Below are positions 6,564 to 15,497 of a DNA stretch of 36,762 nt, one piece after another; position 1 is the stretch's first letter; each line of letters opens with the position of its first letter. Origin of the DNA: Pseudomonas sp. Leaf48 (GTDB lineage: Bacteria > Pseudomonadota > Gammaproteobacteria > Pseudomonadales > Pseudomonadaceae); NCBI RefSeq assembly GCF_001421885.1, contig NZ_LMLH01000014.1:56234-92995 (forward strand), given 5' to 3'. A model generated the notes under the pieces. That model did not search any database. It was not told the origin of the DNA and was given only the letters and a program-made list of their open reading frames with translations. Made by a program: the position numbers and the translations under genes.

Positions 6564-7669
6564 CAGTTGTAACCCCTGGTCAGCAGCTCGGTCATCTGCG
6601 CCCGGTCAAGACGGGCCAGACCGAGGTTTTCCAGGGTGCGACCTTCGGCGTAAAGATCCCGTGCAGCGACTGCCGATGCGATGCTCAGCAGTCCCTGCGC
6701 CACCGGGGTAGGCACACCGGCCCACCGGCCGACGGATACCAGGAAGGACAGGCCCAGGCGCGTGTCTTCGAGCATGTAGCGATGTTTCTGCAGGTCGATG
6801 TCTTCGCGCCAGTCGCCGCTGTCGGTCAACTTGCCGTGGGCACCGCGACCGTACATCCACTCCTCGCCTTCGCTGGTGTTGTAGTGATCGGCCAACGGAA
6901 AGTGCGGCGCGCCGTAGGTCAGTGCTTCGCGCACGGCCATGCGCTCGGCATCAAGCTGGTTGGTCACGCGGCGAATCGATGGCTGGGTACCCTCATTGTG
7001 AATGTCCCAGGCCTCGAAATGCTCCAGGGGACCTGCGTTCATCACGATCAGCGGCGGGTGAATGATGGGGCCTGCGTTCATCAACGCCCCGCTCAGGGCG
7101 TCTTCAATCGGCTCGACGCTCGGGTAGGCCTCGCGCAGCACCGCAAAAGCGTGCTCGGACAGGTTGCTCGGGAACACGCCGGTCGGCAGACGGGTGGCGT
7201 AGCAACTGATCACCAGGTCGCTGGCACCGTGCTTGCGCACCAGGTACGGCAGCGTGCCGGTTTCAGCGAAAGCGACCTTGCTCTGGTTGCCCGCATCGGC
7301 CATGGCCTTGGCGAACACGAAACTGCCGAAGGTGCCCGGCGGCAGGAACACCACCTGACCGTCGTGCAGGTGCGGCGCGACTTGCCTGGCCAGGTCTTCA
7401 TGGGAGGTCGACGGCAAGGGGATGATGACCAGTTGCGCGTCGCTCAGGGCTTCGCCCAGGTTGTCGGTCAGGGACAGTTTGTCGCCAGGATTGCCGACGG
7501 CCAACTGGCGAGTGCCCCGGTAGTCCTTGATGGTCAGGCTGCCGATGTCCAGCAGCTCTTTGAGCGCTGCGCTGTCGCGACGCCACAGGCGGGTCTGATG
7601 CCCCTTTTCCGCCATCTCCACAGCAGCGGCATAACAGCCGTGTCCACCACCCAGCACGGTAATATTCAT
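6563..7669 (-). CDS. Octopine/nopaline dehydrogenase-family NAD(P)-dependent enzyme
   Basis: A 368-residue protein with GGGHGCYAAAVEMAEKGH at residues 7-24 (dinucleotide-binding fold) and a central VIIPLPSTSHEDLA block. The opine dehydrogenase C-terminal domain shows ALMNAGPIIHPPLIVMNAG with the conserved His, a Phe/His-rich loop and GAPHFPLADHYN. Family members interconvert N-(carboxyalkyl) amino acids with an amino acid plus a keto acid, but bacterial homologues have wider substrates. The ribosome-binding site AAGAGGAGC is nine bases before the ATG. It is the first gene of a two-gene operon with the 3-hydroxyacyl-CoA dehydrogenase-like gene. A paired AraC-type site lies 62 bases upstream of its start. 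Substrate unknown. Confidence 0.85.
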   Translation of the reverse strand: MNITVLGGGHGCYAAAVEMAEKGHQTRLWRRDSAALKELLDIGSLTIKDYRGTRQLAVGNPGDKLSLTDNLGEALSDAQLVIIPLPSTSHEDLARQVAPHLHDGQVVFLPPGTFGSFVFAKAMADAGNQSKVAFAETGTLPYLVRKHGASDLVISCYATRLPTGVFPSNLSEHAFAVLREAYPSVEPIEDALSGALMNAGPIIHPPLIVMNAGPLEHFEAWDIHNEGTQPSIRRVTNQLDAERMAVREALTYGAPHFPLADHYNTSEGEEWMYGRGAHGKLTDSGDWREDIDLQKHRYMLEDTRLGLSFLVSVGRWAGVPTPVAQGLLSIASAVAARDLYAEGRTLENLGLARLDRAQMTELLTRGYN

Positions 7670-7699
7670 CGAGTTGCTCCTCTTGTCAGAGACCCGATG

Positions 7700-7760
7700 C
7701 TATCGAGGCGCAGCGCCGCAGACTTATCCGATTACGCAGCCGAATGACCGATTGCGCAGC
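7700..7760 (-). promoter_or_regulatory. AraC-type direct-repeat operator and promoter of the dehydrogenase operon
   Basis: ATTACGCAGC (7731-7740) and ATTGCGCAGC (7751-7760) are direct repeats spaced 20 bp, about two helical turns, as AraC-family activators require. On the minus strand the proximal repeat is followed 23 bases later by GATAGC, a possible -10. An almost identical arrangement occurs at 12043-12072 upstream of the porin. Confidence 0.65.
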
Positions 7761-7764
7761 AGTC

Positions 7765-8739
7765 TCAATGCTTGCGTCGCCGCAGGGTGTCCGAAGGCAG
7801 GCAACCATAGCGTTGTCGATAGGCGCTGGAGAAATGCCCGAAGCTGTTGATGCCATGACGCAACAGGATATCGGTGACGGTTTCGCCGGCCCTGCCCTGC
7901 CTGAGCGACTCATGGATCACTGCCAGGCGACGGTCACGGATGTACTCGACCGGCGCCTGCTGGAGGAACTGATTGAAGCCATTCTGCAGAGTGCGCACCG
8001 AGACGCCACACAGTTCGCTCAACGTCGCCAGGCTGATCGGTTCGTCGAGGTGCTCCTCGATGTAATCACGGGCCTTTTTCACGTGGTGCGGCAGCGGTGC
8101 GCGCGAGTCGCTCAACAGGTCCGCCGAGTAGTTATGCGGTAACTGTGTGAGCAGCAGTTGCATCAGGTATTCGGACAGGCCGCTGGCCAGGCGCGATCCG
8201 TCCACGCCGCTGCCGTAGAGCCGGCAAATGTAATCCAGGGTGTGATAGAGGCTGACGACGCCGGCGCCCAGGTGATCGACGCTGACATCAAAGATCACCG
8301 ACTGGCGCAGGCTGCGGCCGAGCAGGCGTTGCAACTGCGTCTCCAGGGCATCACGGTCGACACGCAGGATCAGGTTGCGACATTGCCCATCGGTGACGAT
8401 GCGGCTTTGCGCGAATGGCGATGACACGCTCAGGTAGCCCGACTGCATCGCCGCGCTGCGCCGCCCGTGGGCCACCTCGCAATGCCCCTGCAAGGTAATG
8501 CGGAACAGGTACTGATCGGCAATGTCGCCGATGGTAATCTCCACCGGCGCGCCATAACTCAGGTCGAGCAGCGCCGAATCGCCGAAAAAAACGCCGTTAA
8601 GCCGGGTATGGATGGGCTTGTCGCGCAGTACGTTGAAGCTATGCGGGCACAGGTATTGGCTGACCTTGTCCTTGATCTCGCGGTAATCGGCGGAGCTGAG
8701 CAGGCTGTGGCGTTCCAGCAGGTGTACGTCATTCAACAT
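7765..8739 (-). CDS. AraC/XylS-family activator (AraC_binding_2-type N-terminus)
   Basis: A 324-residue protein. The N-terminal domain (about 20-200) has the AraC-binding-like-2 pattern seen in XylS/AndR/FeaR relatives: DLSYGAPVEITIGDIADQYLFRITLQG and GYLSVSSPFAQ. The C-terminal domain (about 215-320) has both HTH motifs: ISLATLSELCGVSVRTLQNGFNQFLQQAPVEYIRDRRL, and VTDILLRHGINSFGHFSSAYRQRYGCLPSD. It lies between the MFS gene and the opine-dehydrogenase-like gene, all on the minus strand. Two ATTGCGCAGC direct-repeat pairs flanking the cluster are likely its targets. It probably responds to the catabolised substrate or an intermediate. Confidence 0.88.
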   Translation of the reverse strand: MLNDVHLLERHSLLSSADYREIKDKVSQYLCPHSFNVLRDKPIHTRLNGVFFGDSALLDLSYGAPVEITIGDIADQYLFRITLQGHCEVAHGRRSAAMQSGYLSVSSPFAQSRIVTDGQCRNLILRVDRDALETQLQRLLGRSLRQSVIFDVSVDHLGAGVVSLYHTLDYICRLYGSGVDGSRLASGLSEYLMQLLLTQLPHNYSADLLSDSRAPLPHHVKKARDYIEEHLDEPISLATLSELCGVSVRTLQNGFNQFLQQAPVEYIRDRRLAVIHESLRQGRAGETVTDILLRHGINSFGHFSSAYRQRYGCLPSDTLRRRKH

Positions 8740-8768
8740 CAGAGGCTCTCCTGACCTGAAGCGGAGCG

Positions 8769-8796
8769 GCCCCGCTGCGTGGAAACGCAGCGAGGC
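8769..8796. terminator. Hairpin between the MFS and AraC genes
   Basis: CGCTGCGT-GGAA-ACGCAGCG is a perfect 8-bp stem with a GGAA loop, just past the MFS stop on the minus strand. No T-run follows. Confidence 0.45.
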
Positions 8797-8817
8797 CCAA
8801 GTACTGGCGTATTCATC

Positions 8818-10173
8818 TCACGCCCGGGTAGGGTATTCCCTGGCATAGCTTTCGCGGAAACGACGGCAACCACGCCATAGCAGAAGCACGGTTAACACCG
8901 AGGCGCCAGCAATCACCAGCGACATCGACGAGCCCACCGCTGCCGGCGAGCCGAAGTAACGGTCGGTCAACAGCGCCACCAGCGTGGTGCCAAGTCCCAG
9001 CCCCAGCAGATTGCTGATCAACAGGAACACGGCCGAAACCTGCGCGCGCACCTGATTGGGCGCGAGGATCTGCATGGCCGCCGTGGACGCCGGCATCGGG
9101 AACGAGGCAAAGAACATCGCGGGTACCAACAGGGCTACCGACAGCCACAGTTGATCGACTTGCGGGAACAGTACGGCCGGCACTGCCATGCCGAGGGCAC
9201 CGATCACCCCGGTGCGCATCGCGGCATCCTGATGCCCTTTTTTGGCCAGATAATCGGTGAGCCAGCCACCGAACAACACCCCGGCGGTGTTGGCCAGCAA
9301 CAGCACGGTGCCGAGCATGTAACCCGCCTCTACCGGGGTCATCCCGAACTTGCGGATGTACAGCGCCGGGCTCCAGCTCATCATGCAGAAAAGCACCATG
9401 GCGTAGAACGAAAAGCCCAGGTAATGGCAGGCAAAGGTGGCGCGGTGGCGCCCGAGGAAGCGCAAGCCATCGCTCAGCGCGACCTTCTTCGGCCGGCCCG
9501 AAGCATCAATCTGCAAACCCTTGCGCGCCGGGTCACGCACGGTGAGCCAGATCAACAGGCCGACCACGATGCCAGGCAGGCCGACAATGAAAAACGCCAG
9601 CTGCCAGGCCTTCATCGCACCGAGAACCGCGACTTCGATGGTGTTCATATCCTTGAGCATCGCGATCACATAGCCGCCCACCAGGAACGCCAGGCCGCCA
9701 CCCACAAACGAGCCGATCGAATAGATGCCGACTGCCCGGCCAAGTTTTTCCTTGGGAAACATGTCGCTGAACATCGAGTAGGCCGAGGGCGACAGCGCCG
9801 CTTCGCCGACGCCGACGCCAATGCGCGCGAGGAACATGTGCAGGAAGTTTTTGCTCATGCCGCAGGCGGCAGTCGCCAGGCTCCAGAAAACCACGCCGAC
9901 GGCGATGATCTTCGGTCGGGAGAAACGGTCGGCCAGGTAGGCGATGGGCATGCCCATGAATGCGTAGAACAAGGAAAACGCCAGCCCGTGCAGCAAGCTG
10001 AACTGGGTGTCGCTGATTTGCAGGTCGGCTTTGATCGGCTCGATCATCAGCGCCAGGATCTGCCGATCCACAAACGAAAAGATGTAGGCGACCATGCACA
10101 GGGCCACCACATACCACTCGTAAAAATAGGTTTTCTTGTGCTGCAGGACCGCGTTATCGACCTGGACATTCAT
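8818..10173 (-). CDS. MFS transporter, spinster-like
   Basis: The ATG at 10173 is preferred over one at 10203 because AGAGGAGC lies just upstream; it gives 451 residues. Twelve hydrophobic segments are visible. The first membrane helix region carries YIFSFVDRQILALMIEPIK, and the loop 2-3 signature is YLADRFSRPKIIAVGV. Helices 4-5 have LARIGVGVGEAALSPSAYSM and GRAVGIYSIGSFVGGGLAF. This pattern matches spinster-type MFS proteins, which often import organic acids or aromatic acids. The gene lies between the OprD porin and the AraC activator, so outer- and inner-membrane uptake of one substrate is the natural reading. Confidence 0.85.
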   Translation of the reverse strand: MNVQVDNAVLQHKKTYFYEWYVVALCMVAYIFSFVDRQILALMIEPIKADLQISDTQFSLLHGLAFSLFYAFMGMPIAYLADRFSRPKIIAVGVVFWSLATAACGMSKNFLHMFLARIGVGVGEAALSPSAYSMFSDMFPKEKLGRAVGIYSIGSFVGGGLAFLVGGYVIAMLKDMNTIEVAVLGAMKAWQLAFFIVGLPGIVVGLLIWLTVRDPARKGLQIDASGRPKKVALSDGLRFLGRHRATFACHYLGFSFYAMVLFCMMSWSPALYIRKFGMTPVEAGYMLGTVLLLANTAGVLFGGWLTDYLAKKGHQDAAMRTGVIGALGMAVPAVLFPQVDQLWLSVALLVPAMFFASFPMPASTAAMQILAPNQVRAQVSAVFLLISNLLGLGLGTTLVALLTDRYFGSPAAVGSSMSLVIAGASVLTVLLLWRGCRRFRESYAREYPTRA

Positions 10174-10199
10174 TAGTGTTTGCTCCTCTTGGAATCCGC

Positions 10200-10286
10200 T
10201 CATGTGCGCAGCGCGCCGGGTGACGGTGCACAGAGCACCGACTGGGAAGTTGCAGGGCAGATGTAAAGGACAATGGGTTCGAACAT
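10200..10286 (-). CDS. Upstream ORF in the leader of the MFS gene (28 residues)
   Basis: On the minus strand AAGAGG is followed after seven bases by ATG and the peptide MFEPIVLYIC..., ending at a TGA that overlaps the ATG at 10203. The first nine codons match a second upstream ORF before the porin gene (MLQPMVLYV...). It is either a real leader peptide or a by-product of a duplicated 5' leader. Confidence 0.35.
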   Translation of the reverse strand: MFEPIVLYICPATSQSVLCAPSPGALRT

Positions 10287-10333
10287 GCTCAGGCCTCTTA
10301 TTGTTATGGGGTCAAACACCGGGTGGACCGGGC
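10263..10333 (-). promoter_or_regulatory. Conserved 5' leader element, copy 1 (before the MFS gene)
   Basis: A 55-base block (10263-10317) is identical at 47 positions to 11732-11786 in the porin leader. Shared landmarks on the minus strand are CCCCATAACAA, AAGAGG, an ATG and CCTTTAC. It begins directly after the porin stop codon, so it is in the porin-MFS intergenic space. Confidence 0.7.
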
Positions 10334-11584
10334 TTACCAGAACTTCCAGGTGTACGTCGTGGCGACACGGAATTCGTTGTAGTCGTAGCCGTACTTCTGT
10401 TTTACATCGATGTTGCGCAGGTCCAGCCCAAGGCCCTGCAGCGCCCCGCTCTGCACCACGTAGTTGAGCCCCAGAAAGCGTTCGCTTTCCTGGTTGTCGC
10501 TCAAGTTTGCGCCACGATCCCAGTGGGTACCCTTGATGTAGCGGGTGTAGAACTTCAGCCCCGGCATACCCATCCCGGCAAAGTCATAGCTGTAGCGTGC
10601 ACCCCAGGACTTTTCATCCGGGCGGACAAACCCCAGGGACGACCAGTGCACCAGGTAAGGTTGCGGGATATAACCGTTCATGGTCGGGAACACGCTGTCA
10701 CCAAGCATGCGCTGGTAACTGAGGCCAAACATGTGGGCGCCCTTGAGCAAGGTGAACAAGGCTCCGTAGGAGCGGTTGTCTACTTCACCGTTCAATGCAC
10801 TGCCATCTTCATTGTTATTGAAGTAACGCAAGTCGGTTTTTAGTTTGTAGCCATTGCCCAGGTCGGCCATATGCATCAGGCCGAAATAGTGTTGCTGATA
10901 AATATCGTGCAACACGCCATAGAAATAACTGGCTTGCAGGTTCTTGGTAATGTCGTAAGTAGCACCACCAAAGTCCAGGCCATCACTGTCGAGGTTATCA
11001 GTGGAGCCAAACTTGTAGAGTTTCTCGTGGTTGGAAGACTCCCGTGTAGCGGCAGACCAGAAACGGCCACCGGTCAGCATCAATCCGTCAACTTCCCTGG
11101 ACTCGACCACAGCCCCCTGGTAGATGGTATCCAGTTGTCGACTCGGGTCATCGGACGCCACCGGCAATTGTGGGCGCAGATCACCGACCTTCAATTCGGT
11201 CTTGCTGTAGCGCATCTTGAAGGTGGCACCGGCACGACTGTAGTCATCCGCCGTCTGCTGATCGCTCACGCTGTACGGTAGCGAACCATCGTTGCCTGAC
11301 GAATCCAGGCGCACGGCGTATTGCGCATCCACATCAAGGCCGATGGCCAGGGCTGTGTCGGTGTAACCGGAGGTAAACTGCGCATCGAAACCCTGAGACC
11401 AGCTATGCACTTCTGAAACCGGCGCATTGGTATTGGTGTAGTTACGGTGCAAGTAGAAGTTACGCGTATCCACTTTGAAGTGACTGTCATCAATAACATC
11501 GGCATAGGCTGCCAGTGGCGAACAGATTACTCCGAGCGCACTGGCAATACCGAGCCCACGGCAAGATTGCTTTACCTGATACAT
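10334..11584 (-). CDS. OprD-family outer-membrane porin
   Basis: The ATG at 11584 follows GGAG by seven bases and opens directly into a signal peptide (MYQVKQSCRGLGIASALGVI..., cleavage after AYA), giving 416 residues. Upstream in-frame codons lack a ribosome-binding site. Repeated aromatic beta-strand patterns (FYLHRNYTN, GARYSYDFAGMGMPGLKFYTRYIKGTHWDRG) and a terminal TTYTWKFW with the aromatic C-terminus match OprD-type 18-strand barrels. OprD-family channels admit specific carboxylates or amino acids. Placement ahead of the MFS transporter and two dehydrogenases suggests it admits the substrate of this cluster. Confidence 0.88.
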   Translation of the reverse strand: MYQVKQSCRGLGIASALGVICSPLAAYADVIDDSHFKVDTRNFYLHRNYTNTNAPVSEVHSWSQGFDAQFTSGYTDTALAIGLDVDAQYAVRLDSSGNDGSLPYSVSDQQTADDYSRAGATFKMRYSKTELKVGDLRPQLPVASDDPSRQLDTIYQGAVVESREVDGLMLTGGRFWSAATRESSNHEKLYKFGSTDNLDSDGLDFGGATYDITKNLQASYFYGVLHDIYQQHYFGLMHMADLGNGYKLKTDLRYFNNNEDGSALNGEVDNRSYGALFTLLKGAHMFGLSYQRMLGDSVFPTMNGYIPQPYLVHWSSLGFVRPDEKSWGARYSYDFAGMGMPGLKFYTRYIKGTHWDRGANLSDNQESERFLGLNYVVQSGALQGLGLDLRNIDVKQKYGYDYNEFRVATTYTWKFW

Positions 11585-11701
11585 CTGACATCTCCACATC
11601 TGTATGTGCTCGGGCACTGTATTTATAGGAGCGAAATCAAACTGAAAAACGCCGGGCGACGATGTAACAATCCAGCGACCGGAAAAGTGCACGGCAGACA
11701 A

Positions 11702-11755
11702 CTACAGCAAAAGACGGATTGCATCAGGGACGTAAAGGACCATGGGTTGGAGCAT
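11702..11755 (-). CDS. Upstream ORF in the porin leader (17 residues)
   Basis: AAGAGG, seven bases, then ATG opens MLQPMVLYVPDAIRLLL and stops at TAG. The first nine codons correspond one-to-one to the upstream ORF before the MFS gene; the differences are Phe/Leu, Glu/Gln, Ile/Met and Ile/Val. Confidence 0.35.
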   Translation of the reverse strand: MLQPMVLYVPDAIRLLL

Positions 11756-11798
11756 TGTCAGACCTCTTGTTGTTATGGGGTAAAACGCCAGGCGGGCT
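11732..11798 (-). promoter_or_regulatory. Conserved 5' leader element, copy 2 (before the porin gene)
   Basis: The partner of the 10263-10333 element. Spacing between AAGAGG and the ATG is identical in both copies, and the block CCCCATAACAA is unchanged. Confidence 0.7.
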
Positions 11799-12009
11799 CA
11801 ATGCAACAGTCCGCTACGACGACGCGCTTCCCTTCTACGCAAGGTATGCCAGTCAGCGTCGCGCCGATATCAAGACGAACAGCATTCGTTGGGGGGTAAT
11901 CTCCAAGCCGGCTAAAGGTTTCCCTTAGTCCAAATCCACGATGGGCGTTGGCAACGCCTGGGCTGCATAGGCCTTCCTGGAGCCAGTTCATGCTGATCGG
12001 TGCGCTCTA

Positions 12010-12072
12010 AACTAGCCATTGCACCACCTGCCAACCTCCCCGATTGCGCAGCAGATTCTCCAATTGCGCAGC
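12010..12072 (-). promoter_or_regulatory. AraC-type direct-repeat operator upstream of the porin
   Basis: ATTGCGCAGC occurs at 12043-12052 and again at 12063-12072, a perfect 10-bp direct repeat spaced 20 bp. On the minus strand the proximal copy is followed by AATCGG and, about 24 bases later, TAGTTT. This matches the arrangement ahead of the opine-dehydrogenase-like gene. Confidence 0.65.
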
Positions 12073-12302
12073 CCGCTGCCGAGCCCGGACTCACCTGCGC
12101 AGAATCAGAGAAATGTCCGCTCCCCAGCAAAACTTTTCGCTTCACTGGGCGTCCGTTAATAAGTCGACATGATCTTTGAACCCCAGACCGCTGATCTCAG
12201 CCAGGGACAGATGATCTCTCTTGTTTTCCTCCTGGCCCGCGACCTTGGGTGGCTTTGTATAGCCGCAGCGCTGAACTTATCCATGGGGTGTAATAACCGC
12301 TG

Positions 12303-13292
12303 ATGACGAATTTCGAATCGGGTACTAAAGCGCCATGGCCAGTAGGCGAACGGGAGTTGCTGCAAGTGCGCAACTTCAACAAAAAGCTCGCCTGGATACC
12401 GCGCTTTCGAATCCGCAACCGCATCACCCCCCATGTGATCCAGGCGCTGTTGCGCGCCAGTCAAATCGGCGGCGCGGGAAAATTGCTCAAGCACGGGCTC
12501 AAGGCTGAAACAAAGGTAGTGGGTGCGGGCGGCGACCAAGTGCCCGTTCGGATCATCCGGCCCAGAGGCAAAGCAAAGGGCGTTGTGCTTGATTTCCATG
12601 GGGGCGGCTGGGTAATCGGCAATGCGCAGATGAATGACGACTTTAACCTTGCCATGGTGAACGCCTGCGGCGTTACGGTTGTCTCGGTCGACTACCGGCT
12701 TGCCGTATCGACTCCGGTTCAAGGTCTGATGGAGGACTGCCTTTGTGCCGCTCGCTGGCTATTGGATGACGACTGTCGAGAGTTTGCAGACCTTCCTGTT
12801 ATCGTCGTGGGTGAATCGGCAGGGGCTCATCTTGCAGCGGCAACGATGCTGGCGTTAAAGCAATCGCCCGGCTTGCTGCAGCGGGTCAGCGGTGCGCTGT
12901 TGTATTACGGCGTCTACGATTTGACGGGAACACCAAGCGTCCGTGCGGCGCCCCCGCAAACGCTGGTGCTGGACGGCCCGGGCATGGTCGAAGCTTTTCG
13001 CCTGCTGACGCCGGGCCTGACTGACCCGCAACGCCGGCAGCCACCTTTGTCACCGCTGTACGGCGACTTCACGGATTTCCCGCCAGCGCTCATGTTTGCC
13101 GGTGAACTTGATCCCCTGAGAGATGACACACTCCAATTAGCCGATCGCTGGATGAAATCTGCCCCTGTCGAAGTGCACTTGCTACCCTCCTCGCCCCACG
13201 GGTTTATTCATTTTCCGACGGCAATTGCAGATAGCGTGCTTGCTTACGGCAGGGACTGGATAACGACTCGAATCGACGCCTGGATTGGCTGA
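12303..13292 (+). CDS. Alpha/beta hydrolase, hormone-sensitive-lipase-like esterase
   Basis: A 329-residue protein with the HSL-family oxyanion motif HGGG at 99-102, the nucleophile elbow GESAG at 170-174 (Ser172), Asp270 in AGELDPLRDD and His299 in SSPHGFIHF. That is a complete Ser-Asp-His triad. There is no signal peptide, so it is probably a cytoplasmic carboxylesterase acting on short-chain esters. The start at 12303 has only a weak ribosome-binding site. It is transcribed away from the porin cluster and stands alone; REP elements follow it. The physiological substrate cannot be inferred. Confidence 0.88.
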   Translation: MTNFESGTKAPWPVGERELLQVRNFNKKLAWIPRFRIRNRITPHVIQALLRASQIGGAGKLLKHGLKAETKVVGAGGDQVPVRIIRPRGKAKGVVLDFHGGGWVIGNAQMNDDFNLAMVNACGVTVVSVDYRLAVSTPVQGLMEDCLCAARWLLDDDCREFADLPVIVVGESAGAHLAAATMLALKQSPGLLQRVSGALLYYGVYDLTGTPSVRAAPPQTLVLDGPGMVEAFRLLTPGLTDPQRRQPPLSPLYGDFTDFPPALMFAGELDPLRDDTLQLADRWMKSAPVEVHLLPSSPHGFIHFPTAIADSVLAYGRDWITTRIDAWIG

Positions 13293-13300
13293 AAACAATC

Positions 13301-13520
13301 TTGCAGGAGCAAGCTTGTTCGCGATGAGGCCCTCACATTCACCATCCTCGGCGTCTGACCTGCCGCCATCGCCGGCAGGCCAGCTCCCACAAGGGATTTG
13401 TGCCATGCGCGGATGTTGAATTCCCCATGGAAACCTGTATGAGCTGGCTTGCCAGCGATGAGGCCCTCACATCCACCATCCTTGGCGCCTGACACGCCGC
13501 CATCGCCGGCAAGCCTCGCA
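13301..13520. repeat. Cluster of four REP units in two inverted pairs
   Basis: REP-like units lie near 13301-13328, 13368-13393 (inverted), 13437-13463 and 13501-13520 (inverted). The spacer gatgaggccctcacat-ccaccatcct is nearly repeated between the pairs, so the whole 135-base unit is a tandem duplication of one BIME. It fills the gap between the esterase and kup. Confidence 0.8.
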
Positions 13521-13589
13521 GGCGTGGGTCATCCACCACGAATGCCCCACATCAAGCGCTAAAAGCCACCCTGGATGCGCGATGACTCT

Positions 13590-15497
13590 TTACATCTCAA
13601 CCTGTGTACCCAGCTCAATCACCCGATTCAACGGCAACTTGAAGTACTTCAGGTTGCTGTTGGCGTTCTTGAGCAAAAACGCGAACAGGCTTTCTCGCCA
13701 ACGGGCCATACCGATGCGCTTGGTCGGGATCACCGTCTCCCGGCTGAGGAAATAGGTGGTGCGCATCGGACTGAAATCCAGCTCGGACAAGTGACACAGA
13801 CTCAGGGTCAGAGGAACATCCGGCTCCTCCATAAATCCGAAGTGCAGACTGACCCGAAAGAAACCTTCGCCATAGGCTTCAACCTCAAATCGCCGGTCAG
13901 CAGCCACGCGCGGGCTGTCTTCGGAAACCACAGTGAGTAACACCACTTGCTCATGCAAAACCTGGTTATGCAGCAGGTTGTGCAGCAGCGCATGAGGAAC
14001 AGCATCTGCCCTGGCCGTAAGGAACACTGCCGTGCCTTGTACGCGATGGGGAGGCTGCGTACGGATGCTGCCGATGAACAGCGGTAGAGGAAGTGCAGTT
14101 TCATCCAGCCGCTCAACGATAATCTTTCTGCCCCGCTTCCAGGTCGTCATCAAAATGAACAGACCAATGCCGGCAATCACCGGAAACGCACCGCCCTGAA
14201 AAATCTTTGCGGCGTTGGCCGCGAAATACAGGCTGTCTACCAGCAAAAATCCGAGCAACATTGGAATGGCCACCCAGCGCGGTGTTTTCCATAGGAGCAG
14301 GACGACAGCCGAGGACAGGATTGTTGTGATCAGCATGGTCCCCGTCACCGCGACGCCATAAGCCGCAGCCAAAGCACTGGACGACTCGAAACCAAGCACC
14401 AGCAGCACGACACCCACCATCAACGCCCAGTTAACCGTACCGATGTAGATCTGCCCCTGCTCATGGCTGGAGGTGTGCTGGATGAACATGCGAGGGATAT
14501 ACCCAAGCTGGATGGCCTGGCTAGTCAGGGAGAAAGCGCCCGAAATCACGGCTTGGGAAGCGATGATGGTCGCCAGTGTGGAGAGTGCAACCATCGGCAA
14601 GAGCGCCCAGTCGGGTGCCAGCAAATAGAACGGGTTACGCACAGTCTCCGGGTTGCCCAGGATCAACGCGCCCTGGCCAAAGTAATTGAGCACCAGGCCC
14701 GGCAACACGAGGATGAACCAGGCACGCGCAATCGGTTTGCGACCAAAGTGGCCCATGTCGGCATACAGCGCTTCAGCACCGGTCAATGCCAACACCACAG
14801 CACCCAGGATAGCCACACCCATTCCCGGATGAACCACGAAGAATTGCACAGCCCATACAGGGTTCAGTGCTTGCAGCACTTCCGGACGCAGCGAAATACC
14901 GTAGATACCAAGTGCACCCAACACCACAAACCACAGCACCATGATGGGGCCAAACAGGATACCGATTCGAGCCGTGCCATGTTTCTGTATCAAGAACAGC
15001 GCCACCAGCACAATCACCGACAAGGGCACGACCCAGTGTTCTATTCCGTCAAACGCCAGTTGTAGTCCTTCAACCGCAGAGAGCACAGAAATAGCCGGGG
15101 TGATCATGCTGTCCCCATAAAAAAGTGCTGCACCGAACAGGCCAAGCAGTACCAGAACCTTGCTCATGTGCGGATAAGGTGCGGCCGCGCGGCGCGCTAG
15201 CGCCGTCAACGCCATGATGCCGCCTTCGCCCTGGTTGTTGGCACGCAGGATGAACAGCACGTATTTGATCGAGACCACCCAGATCAGTGACCAAAAGATC
15301 AACGATAGAATGCCCAGCACTCCGTCGTGATTTACCTGAACGCCGTAGTGGCCGGAAAATACTTCCTTGAGCGTGTAGAGGGGGCTGGTGCCAATGTCCC
15401 CGTAAACCACTCCGACGGCGGCGACGAGCAAGCCCACTCCTGACGCCTTGGATTGGGATTGGGAATCTGAATGTGCACGGGTCGCTGTTTCACTCAA
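13590..15497 (-). CDS. kup: Kup-family low-affinity K+ transporter
   Basis: The 635-residue protein starts near [26 protein letters not shown], the diagnostic first segment of Kup/HAK/KUP carriers. About twelve hydrophobic helices follow, including [34 protein letters not shown] and [23 protein letters not shown]. The last 170 residues are the soluble cytoplasmic domain ending in [28 protein letters not shown]. Kup is a K+/H+ symporter of the inner membrane. The start codon assigned here is TTG, with GAGA ten bases before it. It is a single-gene unit. Confidence 0.93.
   Translation of the reverse strand: MSETATRAHSDSQSQSKASGVGLLVAAVGVVYGDIGTSPLYTLKEVFSGHYGVQVNHDGVLGILSLIFWSLIWVVSIKYVLFILRANNQGEGGIMALTALARRAAAPYPHMSKVLVLLGLFGAALFYGDSMITPAISVLSAVEGLQLAFDGIEHWVVPLSVIVLVALFLIQKHGTARIGILFGPIMVLWFVVLGALGIYGISLRPEVLQALNPVWAVQFFVVHPGMGVAILGAVVLALTGAEALYADMGHFGRKPIARAWFILVLPGLVLNYFGQGALILGNPETVRNPFYLLAPDWALLPMVALSTLATIIASQAVISGAFSLTSQAIQLGYIPRMFIQHTSSHEQGQIYIGTVNWALMVGVVLLVLGFESSSALAAAYGVAVTGTMLITTILSSAVVLLLWKTPRWVAIPMLLGFLLVDSLYFAANAAKIFQGGAFPVIAGIGLFILMTTWKRGRKIIVERLDETALPLPLFIGSIRTQPPHRVQGTAVFLTARADAVPHALLHNLLHNQVLHEQVVLLTVVSEDSPRVAADRRFEVEAYGEGFFRVSLHFGFMEEPDVPLTLSLCHLSELDFSPMRTTYFLSRETVIPTKRIGMARWRESLFAFLLKNANSNLKYFKLPLNRVIELGTQVEM

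Larger units (their letters stand above)
11585..12302 (-). promoter_or_regulatory. Long porin upstream region
   Basis: This 718-base stretch lies between the porin start and the divergent esterase gene. It holds the leader element (11732-11798), a 17-residue upstream ORF, a possible 72-residue minus-strand ORF (11773-11991, no clear ribosome-binding site), and an AraC-type direct-repeat site (12043-12072) with a TAGTTT -10-like sequence near 12012. If the AraC site drives the porin, the transcript has an unusually long leader of about 400 bases. The part beyond 12080 shows nothing further I can name. Confidence 0.45.

Noticed and set aside
9151..10176. 341-codon plus-strand frame
   Set aside because: Opposite the MFS transporter; His/Gln/Asp-rich shadow composition.
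11773..11991. 72-residue minus-strand ORF in the porin leader
   Set aside because: No ribosome-binding site and no recognisable motif; kept only as part of the leader description.
13301..13520. CRISPR-like repeats
   Set aside because: Inverted REP units with uneven spacing, not direct repeats with unique spacers.
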